A DNA stretch of 64,000 nucleotides from Sipunculus nudus (lineage: Eukaryota; Annelida; Sipuncula; Golfingiida; Sipunculidae). Where the stretch lies: positions 42,161,676-42,225,675 of the forward strand of contig CM049311.1 of assembly GCA_026874595.1 (NCBI GenBank), given 5' to 3'. The position numbers and the translations under genes are program-made. Below are positions 32,060-45,133 of this stretch, in pieces. The notes beneath the pieces were generated by a model that did not search any database, had not been told where the DNA came from, and saw only the letters and a list, made by a program, of their open reading frames with translations. Each line of letters starts with the position of its first letter. Position 1 is the stretch's first letter.

Positions 32060-34229
32060 TATTCAGTTGTTACTAACAGTTAGGAGACGAATTCTGGTAA
32101 ATAAATTGCTTATTTTGAGTTAATTCTGGGTTTTTTAGCATCAGTATATACTTAAGGGGCTTAGGTTGTAAAAGTCTGCTAAATAAGCGATCTATTCAAA
32201 TGGAAACATAGTAACAGCTTTAAAAATGCCTGACTTTCATTTCTTAAGTAAATTCCTTTTATTTAGTGCACTCGTTTTGTGAACTAGAATAGGGGCTTTT
32301 TATAAATGTAGACCCGTCTCTGTTTAAAGAACAATGCGCATTATTTTATTTGGAAAGGTTATTACTACTTTAGATTCCTATTGATAAACCATTATAGTAA
32401 TTTGCCCTTCTTTGGCTATGAAGCGGCGTATACATTATAAAACAGTGTATGCTTCAAACAATCATCTACAAAAATCATTTGTAGGTGTACAATAATCCCA
32501 CAGTATTGAACCTTTATCTGTACAATTTACAGTAAATACTAAGGTTATTGGGAATTTTCATTGTGGATAAACCAGTCATATTAGTTTTACATTCTTATAA
32601 AATGAGAGCCTTAATATCAATGTATTTCTAATTACTTCAGTCATTAATTGAAATTAAATCCAACAGTGTTAAACTTGAATTGTGTGTTCCCACTAGGAGG
32701 TTATATATGAAAGAAAAAGAAAATAAAAAAAAATTGTCCTATAATTATGTATATAAAATATGTGTAACTAAGATGTAAAGCAAGAGAAATAAAACGTGCT
32801 ATGTGTACCATTAGGGGATGTGTAAAAACTGTAACACGCATCTTCTTAATACATTGGGCATAAGTGTAATCCGCAAATATTTCATGCCCCCCATGCAAAC
32901 AGCCGGGCAACTTGTGCCTGCAATTGTATATATGTCATATTTTACTTATAATGAATGACCTTTTCTTTGCAAAATTAATGTGTTGTTCAGATTTTATGTA
33001 TATAAAACTTTCAGGACCTGATCTAAATTAGCTGGATTCTATTGAAATAAGAGTAACGGCTCAACCTTTTATTATTCGTAGCTGTCTCTTGAATAGAAGT
33101 AACATAGCTTCTCTTTTGTACACATGTATAGATGCTGTAGAATGGAAAATATTTAAACTGTTATGTTATGCATGTACATATTGAATGAATACCACTGAAG
33201 TGGTTATTGTGAATGTATTTTGATAGAAACATCAATTAAATATCTTATTATTCCAATCTGGCTTGTCAGTTCAAAATATTTTATAATCCTGATATTCATT
33301 CAAATGTTTTTGTAAAAACATGAAATTCAGTGATCTTTATGTTTAAACCAAATGGGTTTCTTGAATAAAGAAATTTAGCCTACATGCTGTTCTTTAAACC
33401 AAAGCTTTAAATCCTTAAATTACCGTACTACGTGGTCTATTGTTTGGCCAATTTTAAATTACAGAAAGGGCACAAACATCAGTATCCACCGCCTGGTAGA
33501 TACATTTTGGTGTGTCATTCAAACAACCTGACCGATGGTCAAGTTTCATCTCCTGGTCACAGGTTATTGCATAATCCCCAGGTGTGTAAACATCACCATA
33601 GGGTTTCAAAGTTAGCTGTGTCTCACAGGGCCTGCTGGTAATCCCATTATCTGGCAGGTTAGATTAATAATCCAGGTGCATTCTTTGCCCCATATGGGGT
33701 TATATCATACTGAGTAGGATAAGTTGAGATTTGCTATCAACACTAAAACTCTGTCAAAAGAGCCCAGACAAGTTACCTAACACACCACAAGTATTTAGAT
33801 ACACCTGTTACCTGGTGTGATGTCATGTGAACCCATGTCATGTGTCATGTACCTTATACCCAACCTGAAAATTTGTACCTTTAACATGTTTTCATGTGCT
33901 GGTAACCCACTTCAAATAATAATAATAATAAATAAATAAAACTGGTAAACTAATTACACCAATAAAAATAACATTTAGATAAAATATTATTTAATAATTG
34001 GGCCTATATTTCTGTTGGTCTCTCTTATATGTCCAACTGATATAAGCAGATACTTTTAAGGTGTTTAGCCTTGCCTTTAGATATTCCTAATAACTTGTTA
34101 CAATTAATCATGCATTATGATGTTAAAAATATAACAATAAGAACAGATTAGTACTTAATAATCTAGATCAATCTTTTAAATAGATATTTAGTAATTCTCA
34201 GAGGATTACCTCTGAGGCATGCTCATATT
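32060..34229 (+). other. Nested element, 5' half of interior: no gene seen
   Basis: AT-rich, with no long or domain-bearing ORF on either strand. I saw no similarity to the rest of the window. ATAATAATAATAAATAAATAAA (33917 region) is low complexity. Confidence 0.6.
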
Positions 34230-37200
34230 TTATTTACACTTTGACTTAATTCATTTGTTGATTTTGGATTTTGTTTTTGTATTTAACTTTAACACAAATG
34301 TAGACTATTATCTCAAAGCTATTTAAACTGTTCATAAACATTTTATTATTAATTACATTATAATAATAAAATTCTTATTTTAAAAATGAAACTTTTACAA
34401 ACTTAGTTATTTCCAATTATGGTGGTTAACATTTACAACTCTGCTTGATTAGACAAATTCAGAAGTAAATAGTATGATACTTATAAATTTAATTAAAGGC
34501 ATGTTATTCTGTCTCACATACTGCTGGACTAGATATGCATGAGAATTACTTTGAATTTCTCTGGTGAAATTGACTACCTATAGGCTAGATGTAACATGCC
34601 TGACACACCTGGAAGGTTATTTATTGGTATCCTATTTGCCTAGATCTCAGTATCTGGCATAGTACCATTTATTCTGCCTCAACCTTGAGAGTTTTACTAG
34701 TCGCTTTTTAGGGTTCATTTCCCGGCATAGTATGTGCTTTTCCTGGTTGAGTTTTTATTTAGTTTAGCATATAAGGGCATAAAATATATACCAGTTGCCT
34801 TGGGTGATACCCGGCATGGTTGTCCCTTCTTATGCAGTGTTTTATTGCTGGCAAAGTTCCCAGTCGCTTTTTTAGGAGATGTTCTCCGGCATGGAAACAA
34901 TTTTTGCCTAGTGATATAGGTGTCTGACGTGGCTGCATGTCTGCCCTGTGGGTTTTGTGTGTCGCCTTGAGAGTTCTCGATTTTTGCAGGGTACCAACTT
35001 TCACCTAGAGTATTTTGTATCTGGTATGGTGGCGCCACTTGCATAGGATTGTACCTGTCATCATATCTAAACCTAGCTATAACATCAACCAGCACAAATT
35101 TTTCTCTCTTAAGTATTGGGAGTAATTAAAATAATTAGACCAGCGTGCATACTTAACACACCCATTAAACTGGCATCACTCATTTAGAAGCTTAACTTGT
35201 TTAATTAGGTTAATTTCAGTGAAATCCTATCAATAATATTAATAGGTGAGCAACACACCAAAATACTAAATAAGTTGAATCAATACACGAATAAAATGAA
35301 CGAATAAGCTGACTTAAAGTTTATGTCTACTCTATATTGCATTTGAGAGTAATGATATTTAAAATAAATAACAAACCAAATATACATTGCTTGATGGGTA
35401 AAACTTTTTTTTGTTACCAAAATACATATTTCACTGCGGATTCGAGTTTAGAAACGTTAATGTTGTGGTGTAAATTTGAGTACTACAAACTAACTTAGCT
35501 ATTACACATAATCTGAATCTACAGATTTTAATAAGAAGAAATAGATAATGATAAAAATCAGAATGATAATATTCTTGATGATAAAATAATGATTTATAAA
35601 AATATAAACAATAAACTGTAAAGGCTAGACACAGATTAAAAAAGGAAATTCTCGTTATGCAAATAAACTAATGAATAGGTAACTAACCCTGATATCTAAT
35701 TTGAATGTTATATTCATAGATACCTGTAGGGTAATAAATAACTTTGATGTTACAAATTCTTGGGCAGCACTGCTTACCATTTTCCCTCAATTAAAGTCAT
35801 GTATAGGTGTTGTATATTACAGGTAGACTTTCTTTAACTGATTAAAACTACTGTGCAATCATTGAATTATCTGGTAATATTATTTGATGTATTACTATGC
35901 TTAAGTTCACATGTAAATATATAAGGAGATCTTACATTTAGCGAGAAATCTCGCTGTTATTTGATTATTATTACTTGGTCAGTTGTAGTTCGTATTTTAG
36001 CCCAGTGAGAGGGCATATTTCAGCCGAGCGGGGCTTAAAAAAAAAAAAAAAAAAACCGTCTAGATTTTGAGGCCAAACAGGGCACAGAATAAATACTGTT
36101 TATGAAAAGCTTACCTGAGGGTAACGCATATACGTCTAAACACTGATCAGATGATGATACAGTGTGCGAGTGAATCTCGCTAGATAAGTCGACCAATGGA
36201 CTTATTATTTCACCCCAGTGAGAGGGCATGTTTCGGCCGTGCGGGGCCTAAAATACCGTCTGTATTTTGAGGCCAAACAGGGCACAGAATAAATACTGTT
36301 TATGAAAAGCTTACCCGAGGGTAAAGCATATACGTCTAAACACTGATCAGATGATGATACAGTGTGCGAGCGAATCTCGCTGTATTAGTAGACCAGTGGT
36401 CGAAATATTAATTAGCCCAATGAGGGGGCATGTTTCAGCCAGACGGGGCTCTAAATAAATTCCGTTACAGTCGTGAGGCCTGACAGGGCACAAAGAAAAT
36501 ACTGTCCATTAAATCTGATACGTTGGTGACTTTTGCCAATCTTGTATCTTCGGGCTATACAACTTTTGGGGACGATAGTTACCCCTAGTTTTATATACTC
36601 CATATAAAACGGAGAAATGAGCCCAGATTATGCTTATTGGAGGGTCCCTTTATGTAACCGCTGTCAATTTTATTTAATAATGTATAGTTGAAAACTTAGA
36701 TCAAGTGTTTAACTGTTTTAATGTTTTACCAAGGGGCCGCTTATCATCATTCTTTAGGTTTGATTATGTATAATTTTTTGTGAGAGCTATTTTTTTTTAA
36801 ATAGTCATGTCTAGGTTATTGCCGCAAAAATTATACTTGTGTCATCAGGACAGATACTGCGCTCTTGTATTTTATTTTCAGAGGCTCCATTTTCGCATGA
36901 ACCAGTTGTCAGCCATCAGTGCAGCCTTCCCAGTGTGGTCCGGCTCAGCTCTTCTGCTACAGCAAGCTGCAACCTGAGCCAACATTCCACTACAGCCAGA
37001 TATTGGACGCTTTTTTAAATGCAGATCACCTTGATTTAATACTGAGGCCTGTGGCGCCACCATCTGGACTGATATTTTATTAAATCCTTTATGGCCACCA
37101 GGCTCACTAATGGACTGTAACATCTAATAACTTATTGTACCTGGTGCATGTTGAATGTCAGTGATGTATCTTTGAATATTTTATATTGTTTTTGAATGTT

Positions 37201-37405
37201 CAATAAAAATTACACAATCCCTGAACCTTTAAAACAACTATCAGACTGCAAAATCCCTAATCACTGGAGGTACTGTGTGGGGAGAGAACACTCCCTACCC
37301 GCTGTTGTAGCATTGGATAAACCTACCTCCCCCCTCCCAACATGGGAGTTAGGGGTTGGGTAGCCGGCTAACAGCCTATACACAGCCTGCCAGCCATGTT
37401 TTGGT
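34230..37405 (+). repeat. Dispersed repeat, copy B (homologous to 163-4392)
   Basis: Collinear with copy A but without the TTAA MITE. The corresponding empty sites read CGTCTAAACACTG at 36133 and 36336. It contains its own ~205 bp repeats (35990-36510), a homopolymer A run (~36038-36055) and an AATAAAA signal (37201). The homology ends about 110 bp before the 3' LTR. Confidence 0.75.
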
Positions 37406-37502
37406 CATATAAGAAACAAACAAAAACAAATTCTCCTCTCCAAAGGCTAGATATCATGACTGCTATCGCAAAATTTTCCACTGTAGTGAAAAATTTTTCC
37501 TA

Positions 37503-37515
37503 TAGGGGGGAAGGA
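37503..37515 (+). other. Polypurine tract of the nested element
   Basis: TAGGGGGGAAGGA lies directly upstream of the 3' LTR, the plus-strand primer position in LTR elements. Confidence 0.75.
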
Positions 37516-37992
37516 TGTAACATTTTTGCCCTCCCTTTGACCTTGCCGGGGAGGGGCATCAACACTGATTGACAGTCGATATAGAGATGCCCCAGAGCCA
37601 ATCACAGGCAGCTAAGGACTTTGTCCCTCTGGGATAAAACCCCCTTGCCCTGGCGATTCTCCCTCTCTTGGATCATCGAGCAGTGGACCCCTGTGCCTGC
37701 CCTCTGTGGCAGGCAGAGGGTATATGGCTTCTTTTTCACCTTGGGGTTGGTTTTACGACAATGTCGGCTACCCAGGTGAAGAGCCACCCACATCCAAAGA
37801 GCAGTCCTTTTATCTAGTTCTTAAGTATCTTTTTGTTTCATTTATAAGTCTAGATAATAATATGCAGTCCTGATATTTTGAAGGTTTAGGCTCTAAATTT
37901 TATTCCAATAAAAAGTGTTATTTTATCTCTTTAAATTGTGCGAGTGCATGTTGCCAAGCCCAATTTCCTCCCAGAATAAATAAGCAGCTACA
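37516..37992 (+). repeat. 3' LTR of the nested element
   Basis: 477 bp, nearly identical to the 5' LTR; followed by the ACAT duplication. Confidence 0.93.
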
Positions 37993-37996
37993 ACAT

Positions 37997-38136
37997 GATC
38001 AAAATAATGATGATAAAAGCACATCGATACCTGATCAGGCTGGCGATCAGGAACCTGTAAATAAGTTACGTAGATCTACCCAAGAACGTAGTATGCCTGA
38101 ACGTTTCGGGTTCGGGGATTATGTGCTTAACCGATG
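37997..38136 (+). pseudogene. Gypsy pol C-terminal tail, continued
   Basis: The frame after the insertion reads an acidic/Asn-rich stretch and then RRSTQERSMPERFGFGDYV and a stop (TGA at 38134-38136). A basic RRSTRxRxxPxRYG-type ending is common at Gypsy pol C termini. It is the continuation of the tail cut at 31566. Confidence 0.8.
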
Positions 38137-38563
38137 ACTGCAGTTAAAATACCTTGAGCATTATTTTTATCAAGTGCATATATGTTTGCATTAGTTTTAG
38201 GTTAAGATCATTCTGTAAGCTTCATATGGCTCGTTCTGCGATTTTGTCGGGTCAGTGATATCTTTAAACTATAATTTTGCGTAAACTGCCACCAGCTTAA
38301 TTCAGGTTCAATTATCAAACCCATTCCTGTGAACATTCCAGTTAAAGCATCCAACCTAAGTCCTACTGAACGCCGTCCACTGCTAACTGTCATGCGCGAC
38401 CTATCATACAGTCTTTGTAAGTGAAGTGTCGGGACGCCACTATCTTTACCGGGGGGAGCGTGTGATGTATGGTGTGGTGACTGTGCTGTTAGTATGATTC
38501 TGTGGCTGTGTTTGCTGCCAATATTTGTTTGTTTATATTAATATCGGGTCGACATTTTTTTTT
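38137..38563 (+). other. Gypsy 3' untranslated region
   Basis: Between the pol stop and the purine tract. Only short frames without domains. Confidence 0.55.
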
Positions 38564-38626
38564 AAGTAGGGGAGGGTGTAACGGCTCCGAAAATACCAAA
38601 CGATTGTAAGCATCGTGTTGACTAAT
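38564..38626 (+). repeat. Gypsy polypurine tract and 3' LTR remnant
   Basis: AAGTAGGGGAGGG (38564-38576) is followed by TGTAACGGCTCCGAAAATA (38577-38595), matching the 5' LTR start at 6181 in 18 of 19 bases. After at most ~50 bases the LTR stops at the microsatellite tail of the minus-strand LINE. The rest of the LTR was not found beyond that LINE. Confidence 0.6.
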
Positions 38627-39015
38627 TTGATTGATTGATTGTCTTTTATTCCTCCGAGATCGAAGAGTACAATACAATGATATTTGTTATAATTATATGA
38701 AAATAGTAACCAGATTTCACAAAAGGTATTAAACGAAACTAGACTGAACAAAACTGGCACATAAATAAAGAGTTACAAATCAATTAGTACATGAATTACA
38801 TGATAGTTATATATAAGACAAGCATTTATAATCTACCGAGTCTTCTTATACAGTTTTAAGATTACTGGCTAAAGTATAAAAGGGGTATATTAATGAGTTA
38901 GGCAAAATATTAATACACCAAAAAAAATAATAAGATATATTACTGTAGAAAAAATAGAGGAATACAAGTATCGCCGACATCAGTAATTAATTGAAAGAAT
39001 CACCTTTTAAGTACC

Positions 39016-40857
39016 TTATTTGATAAGAAAATCATATTCGTCAGGCCATATGGATGATATTACAGAGTACAAAGATTGAATAACCATGGAAACCTTATAC
39101 AAAAATATTACATGCTCCTGGCTACTGATATGTGAAAATTCTCTCCCCATTAGAATAAGAAAGAAATCGACATCCTCTAGATTATATAAGTAAGATGATG
39201 CGTTTACAGAAAAAGTATCGTTTATAAACATCCATAAGTTTTCGCGTTCCATAAATGTTGCGTCACACATTATAATTGCATGAAAGACTGGATTTTTGAA
39301 CATTTGTCCACATAAATGACGTAACAGTGGAGGCGCATCCTGCTTAAGATGTTCACACGCGGCAAGCAGTTTGACGAGACATGAAAAACTATTCAGTGAC
39401 CTTGGTACTTCAAGAGCATAATACCACAGATCAGATGGAACAAGACAGTCTGGTTTTATTTTGTGAAACACACCTAAGCATTTATATGTACTGACATTCG
39501 CCTGATATGATTCATATTCTACCTCAACAATTGCTTTTGTGACCACACTGGTCCATTTACCTTTCGTAGGGGAAATGCCAAACTTAAGGAATTGAAAAAC
39601 ATAATGGGAAAGACCATATTTACACACAGTGGATATTAAATCAGGTACACAACCGTAAGTCTGTTCCCTTCCAAGACAACTAATGATTCTGTACATAGAG
39701 ATTCTTTGAGAAAGGGATTTTATCGGCCTAAAACAGAGTCTGCCAAAGAACAACAGCTTTTGGCGGTCTATAAAGGCTTCAATACGTGGCAAACCTAGAA
39801 GGCTAAGAGCTACCGCGGAGTGGACCCTCCAATGAAGTCCCTGCATAAGATTTACACAGAATCTGTGCATACGTTCAAGTTTGACTACATTAGAGTTAGT
39901 TAAGGAGCACCATAACTCACATCCATAGAGTGCCTTGGGTAATACACAGCATTTATATAATTTAACACTGGTCAAGGGGTTTATTCCTCTTGGTCGCACT
40001 CCAGCTCCAAGGAAAGATAAAAACATGCCCTTTCCTTTGTAACTTGCATTTGAGGCACTCTCTCCGGAAGATAAAGAAGCCTGCAACAATATACCCAAAT
40101 GTTTTACAGTTCTCTTTTGATTTAATAATTTACCATCTAACTTCCATGTTCGCAAACATCGTGATGTCTGAAATGAACACTTTCCCCAAACACCATCACG
40201 GCAGTTTTTTTCTGGGGTAAAATTAAAGCGCCATTGACAGGAATACTTAAAGTAAATATTAATCATGCGCTGAAGGGCCCCAGGCGACAGAGAGAGTAGC
40301 GCAATATCGTCGGCTTGCGTTGGTGACCCTACGTATATGTTATCTATTGACGCACCGTTTTTACTGTGTCTCAACTCTAGTAATAAATCGTTTATAAATA
40401 CATTGTACAGCCAAGGAGATAATACTCTGCCTTGTCTGACAGATTGTGACAGAGAGAACCAGTTGCTTACGACTCCATTGTATAAGTCCGCACTTTCCAT
40501 CCCGGAATAGCATTCAAGTATTAATCGCCAAAGTTTTCCACAGATACCTAATCGGTATAACTTGACATAGAGACCAGAATGCCACACGCGGTCAAAAGCC
40601 TTGCTACTATCTAAAAAGCAAGCAAAACCTTTAGACTTTCGTTCGGGGCAATGGGAGACGCATTCTAATAAATTAAATGAAGCATTAATAGCACCAATGC
40701 TCGACTGAAATGCACATTGCATATCATCAGGAAATAGGATAAGTTTTAATAATATATATTTCCTTATTCTCTTCATAATTAGGATTTCAAGTAATTTATA
40801 AATACATGGAAGTAGTGTTATCCCACGATAATTATCGGGGTCAGATTTGCTTTTCAT
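39016..40857 (-). pseudogene. LINE A ORF2: reverse transcriptase part
   Basis: 613 open codons. DNYRGITLLPCIYKLLE opens the RT domain. FACFLDSSKAFDRVWH holds the motif A aspartate, SVRQGRVLSPWLYNVFINDLL is motif B (RQG), and GSPTQADDIALLS is motif C. The catalytic box is QADD rather than YADD, with both aspartates present. A thumb and C-terminal region follows (YGCELWC around 39920). The part just upstream is in another frame (overlap 40841-40857), so one indel separates it from the rest of ORF2. The C terminus stops at 39016, ~390 bp before the 3' tail. Confidence 0.88.
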
Positions 40858-42512
40858 AGGATTTTTTAAGACTGATAATAAGACCTCTTTTCATATTAAG
40901 GGGAATTATCTCAACAGAAAGAATTAAATTGAAGGGAACGACAAGGTGATCATAAAGTTCTTGGCCCCCGTACAACACATGTTCATTAGTTATAGTATCA
41001 AAACTACAGGCTGTACCTTTCTTTAAATCACGAGTTGCCTCTATAAGTTCATATGAGGTAATTGGAACATCCAAGATAATTTGCCTGTGGTTGCGTGAAG
41101 CGGTTAGACATAGCTCTAATTCAGACTCAACAGTTGCTTTAAATTTATCATCGTAATGAGGATACTTCTGTTCAGCATACAATTTACCAAAGTAGTTTGC
41201 CCATCCCTCACAAATTAAAGATGGATCACGCTCAGTGTGAGAATTAAATTTTATTCCAGTAATCACGTTAGCTACCTGTCTCTTTCTCTTTCGAACTAAG
41301 TACCAGAATCTGTCTATGTCAAAATCTGATGCTTCATCCACACTTTCAAATAACTGACGTTCGTGTTCAATATAATAATTTCTCATTGCTTTTCTGAAAC
41401 TGCGTTTAGCTGCTTTATAATTTACACAAGAAGGACAATTTGCTTCTCTAGGTTTCCCTTCTTTGATCCAGATCAATCGGTTCAGTTTCATCTTATCATG
41501 AAAGGATTTCATCTGTATCCGCCAACGTGGTTTAAGATATGGTTTAAACTTTTTACATGGAACATCTTTTTGGGCACTAAGCTTTAACGCATTTATCAGC
41601 TTCTCATAACATTCATGAATTTTATCACGAGTCGCTATTTCAACACTTGGAGGGATTATATCTTTTAGCATTAACTTCAGGCATTATCTGTATGCAGTCA
41701 ATTGATCTTCGTTCATTTTATTCCAAATTAGTATATATTTTTTGACTGGAGCTTGAAAAGTGACCTTTACCATTGGCATGTATATAATAACAGGCAGATG
41801 ATCAGATGTATTCAAATAATCTTCAATTATTTTACAAGTTACATTCTCAGCAAGTGACGTCGGGATTATAACATGGTCAATTAAGGATCTATTGGACGCA
41901 CCCTTATACGGATCAAAGGTATAATCAGGGCCTTGACAAGAGGATTGAACACATTGATAACATGTCATTATAATCCAGGAACTTCTGTAGGATTTTCCCC
42001 CCGAGCAGTTTGACGACAACCATATTTTGGTCCATAGATTTCACAATTGAAATCTCCAATTAGTAGAACGTTACCGCTATCGCTATACTCCTGGTAAATG
42101 GCATTTAATTTATCAACGTATTCATAAAATATTGACGAAGAATGATTAGAAGATGGCATGTATATACTGAAAATAAAGGTAACCGGCACGTTTGGAATTC
42201 TTAAACAAATACCCGTGATACGATCATCATCAAGATCACTGACAACTGTTATAAAGGAACTAAGTGACCGCCGCCCTTCCCACGCAGTAGAGACTCGTAT
42301 GGATTAAGGGTTTTATCAGCGACTCCATATGCACAATAGTCGTTATCAATAGCATCTAGAAAGGACAGGCTGTCGGGGAAAAGCCAATGTTCGCTTATGC
42401 AACAAATATCAATTTTATACGATTTCAGTAACTGGGAAATATAAGGAGCATTTGGCATGACTCCTCTGGCGTTAAATCCAGCTAAACAAAACGACCCTGA
42501 AAGACCAAACAT
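40841..42512 (-). pseudogene. LINE A ORF2: endonuclease and linker, several lesions
   Basis: Endonuclease landmarks in order: GFNARGV (42478, the Asn), ISEHWLFPDS (42400, the Glu), LLIGDFNCEIYGPKYG (~42070, Asp and Asn), RSLIDHVI (~41895) and SDHLPVII (~41800, Asp and His), the catalytic set of the APE family. Frameshifts near 42265 and 42000 and a TAA near 41685 break it. The 276-codon linker (40841-41671) includes FWYLVRKRKRQVANVITGI and CEGWANYFGKLY, typical of the region between nuclease and RT in LINE ORF2. Start chosen at ATG 42512. Confidence 0.82.
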
Positions 42513-43239
42513 GAGTGTAGTGTATGGATATTATATCAGTACAGGACTTAAAACAGTGGATAAAACCAAAAATAAACTAAATTAATACAGTTTTTTCCCC
42601 GTCGGGGTTCGTTGCCACCACCGCCTAGCGTATACCCCTGGCGGCCAAAAACCATCCTGAATGACATATTCTGATTGGTCAGTGGGAACACGCAAATAGC
42701 CCCCGTTATATTCATTATTTCTGCTTCTCAAAATTCTAAATTCCAGAACTTTTATACTTCCTGCTCTTATATAGGATTCAACCTTTTCGTCACTAACATA
42801 TTTCTCAATTCTACCAATATTAAATTCACTTTCAGCAGAGTCCCATCCTGACCGTGATCTGTTCGTTACCATCACAGAAATAGCTTGACCTTGACCGTAA
42901 CCATCTTGTCGTGTCGACCGATCACGCACAGGTATATTTTGGGGATCATCAGCAGCTTCCTCAGATCTTTGCTGTTCATTGCGTGCAGTCTCACTATTTG
43001 CCGAGATTTCTCCTTCAGTTCGAGTTGACTGAGATTGGGAACCTCTAATCTCGGAGGAGTCATTGTATGTATGACTAGCTTCAGCTGTTATGACATCTTG
43101 ATTACAACGACGATGATTTCTTGATGAGGGATCAAACAAGGCAGCAGGACCACTGATACTCCGCTGTCTGCAGGGTTGACACCAGTAGCCACTAGGGGCC
43201 ACCGACCTGATTTCCTTTAAGCCGCTGTCGGTGGACCTA

Positions 43240-45133
43240 TTTTTATGCCCCCGCCACAAAGTGGCCGGGGCATATAGTTTTACCCATGTCCGTCATTCCG
43301 TCCTTCCGTCCTTCCGTCATTCCGAAATTAAACAGTTGTACGGACTTTTTTTCGCAATGCCTGCAGATATTGGCCTGATTTTTGGTGTGTGGGCAGATAT
43401 AGACCAGTTACAGATCGAGTTCGCGTTTCGTCCCGGTTGACCTACTTTTGACCGTTTTACGGCTCCTAAACTTAGAAAATTTCATGAAAAATAGAAATAT
43501 TCATGACAGATACACATGTACGGACTTTTTTTCGCAATGCCTGCAGATATTGGCCTGATTTTTGGTGTGTGAGCAGATACAGACCAGTTACAGATCGAGT
43601 TCGCGTTTCGTCCCGGTTGACCTACTTTTGACCGTTTTATGGCTCCTAAACTTAGAAAATTTCATGAAAAATAGAAATTTTCATGACAAATACACATGTA
43701 CGGACTTTTTTTCGCAATGCCTGCAGATATTGGCCTAATTTTTGGTGTGTGGGCAGATAATGACGAGTTACAGATCGAGTTCGCGTTTCGTCCCGGTTGA
43801 CCTACTTTTGACCGTTTTACGGCTCCTAAACTTAGAAAATTTCATGAAAAATAGAAATTTTCATGACAAATACACATGTACGGACTTTTTTTTCGCAATG
43901 CCTGCAGATATTGGCCTGATTTTTGGTGTGTGGGCAGATAATGACCAGTTACAGATCGAGTTCGTGTTTCGTCCCGGTTGACCTACTTTTGACCGTTTTA
44001 CGGCTCCTAAACTTAGAAAAATTCATGAAAAATAGAAATTTTCATGACAAATACACATGTACAGCCGTTTTTAGCCCTCAGCTCATAGGCTGATGGGCTA
44101 TTTTCGTCACCCAAGCTGTCCATCTGTCCATCTGTCTGTCCGGTGTCTGTCCGTCCATCCGTCCGTTCCGCGTCTGTTAACTTTTACCTTGTGAGCGGGA
44201 TATCTCTAAAAGGATTCACCGTTGGAATTTTATTTCAGCAGTGAAGATGTATATCGATAAAATCTCGGTCAAGTTCGAAGATTAGTGATCTTGACCCATT
44301 TTTCTACTTTTTAGAGCTGATTATAGAAAAACACTCAGAAGTTTATATCTCAGGAACCATTGTGTGGATTTTCACAAAACTTACTATGATCATTGGGACT
44401 GATGGTCTGTATGTGCTGCACAATTTTGGTGGCGCCACCTGCAATTTCTGATTTTTTAATGAAATTTTATCGGATTTTTTCAATTTTGGCCTTTTGTGCA
44501 GGATATCTCCAAAGGTATTCAACACAGGAACTTCATTTCTTCAGTCCTATTGCATTATATTTACAAAATCTTGGTCAAGTTCAAAGATGGGTGATCTTGA
44601 CCTACTTTTCAAGGTCACAGAGCTTAGTATAGAAAAAAACTTAGGAGCTTATTTCTCAGGAAGCATTTGATGGATTGTTATGAAACATGGTATATACCTC
44701 TCCAATTTAAATTTATAAATGATTATTAACTTTTGCTAATATTCTAGTTTCGCAATGCAATGCTTACAGATACTGGCCTAATGTTTGGTCTGTGGGCGCA
44801 TAATGACCACTTACAGATCGAGTTCGCGTTTCGTCCCAGTTAACCTATTTTTCACCATATGACAGATCCTGAACATAGAAAATTTCATGAAAGACAGAAA
44901 TTTTCATGAAAAATGCACATATATGGACTTTTTTTCACAATGCTTGCAGATACTGGCCTGATTTTTGGTGTGTTGCTTGATAATGACCCTTTACAGATCG
45001 AGTTTGCATTTTGCCCTTGTTGACCTACTTTTGACCATACAACACTTCCTGAACTTAAAAAAATTTACAAAATTTAACAAATGTCTCTAATTTGCCCCAG
45101 GCGGGGGCATTCGTGACGTTCCGACACATCTAG
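43240..45133 (+). mobile_element. Helitron-like non-autonomous element
   Basis: Removing this segment leaves CCTA|TTATTC and makes the LINE ORF1 frame continuous, so both borders are known to within a few bases. There is no target duplication and the insertion is between A and T. The right end is a small hairpin GTGACGTTCCGACAC (45113-45127) followed by ATCTAG and T. These are Helitron features (CTRR end, hairpin, A-T target). The left end starts TTTTTATGCCCCCGCC rather than TC, and the hairpin-to-CTAG spacer is short, so a related class is possible. The interior holds 180 bp repeats and no helicase ORF. Confidence 0.6.
43338..44057 (+). repeat. Four 180 bp tandem repeats inside the Helitron-like element
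   Basis: GTACGGACTTTTTTTCGC starts recur at 43338, 43518, 43698 and 43878, exactly 180 bp apart by count, with few differences. Two diverged relatives lie at about 44747 and 44925. Between them 44058-44740 is unrelated, with TCCGTCC-type runs. Confidence 0.85.

Larger units (their letters stand above)
31567..37992 (+). mobile_element. Young non-coding LTR retrotransposon inserted in the Gypsy coding region
   Basis: Two near-identical LTRs (31567-32044 and 37516-37992) start TGTAACATTTTTG and end GCAGCTACA. The element is flanked by the 4 bp target duplication ACAT (31563-31566 and 37993-37996). A TGG-starting primer-site candidate lies 2 nt after the 5' LTR, and a purine tract TAGGGGGGAAGGA (37503-37515) lies before the 3' LTR. 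The ~5.5 kb interior has no gag or pol, so this is a large non-autonomous derivative that must borrow proteins. It carries copy B of the segment seen at 163-4392. LTR identity implies a recent insertion into an already decaying Gypsy copy. Confidence 0.93.

Noticed and set aside
42872-43440. Separate genes at 42872-43063 and 43231-43440
   Set aside because: The first is a shadow of LINE ORF1; the second is a frame through the 180 bp repeats.
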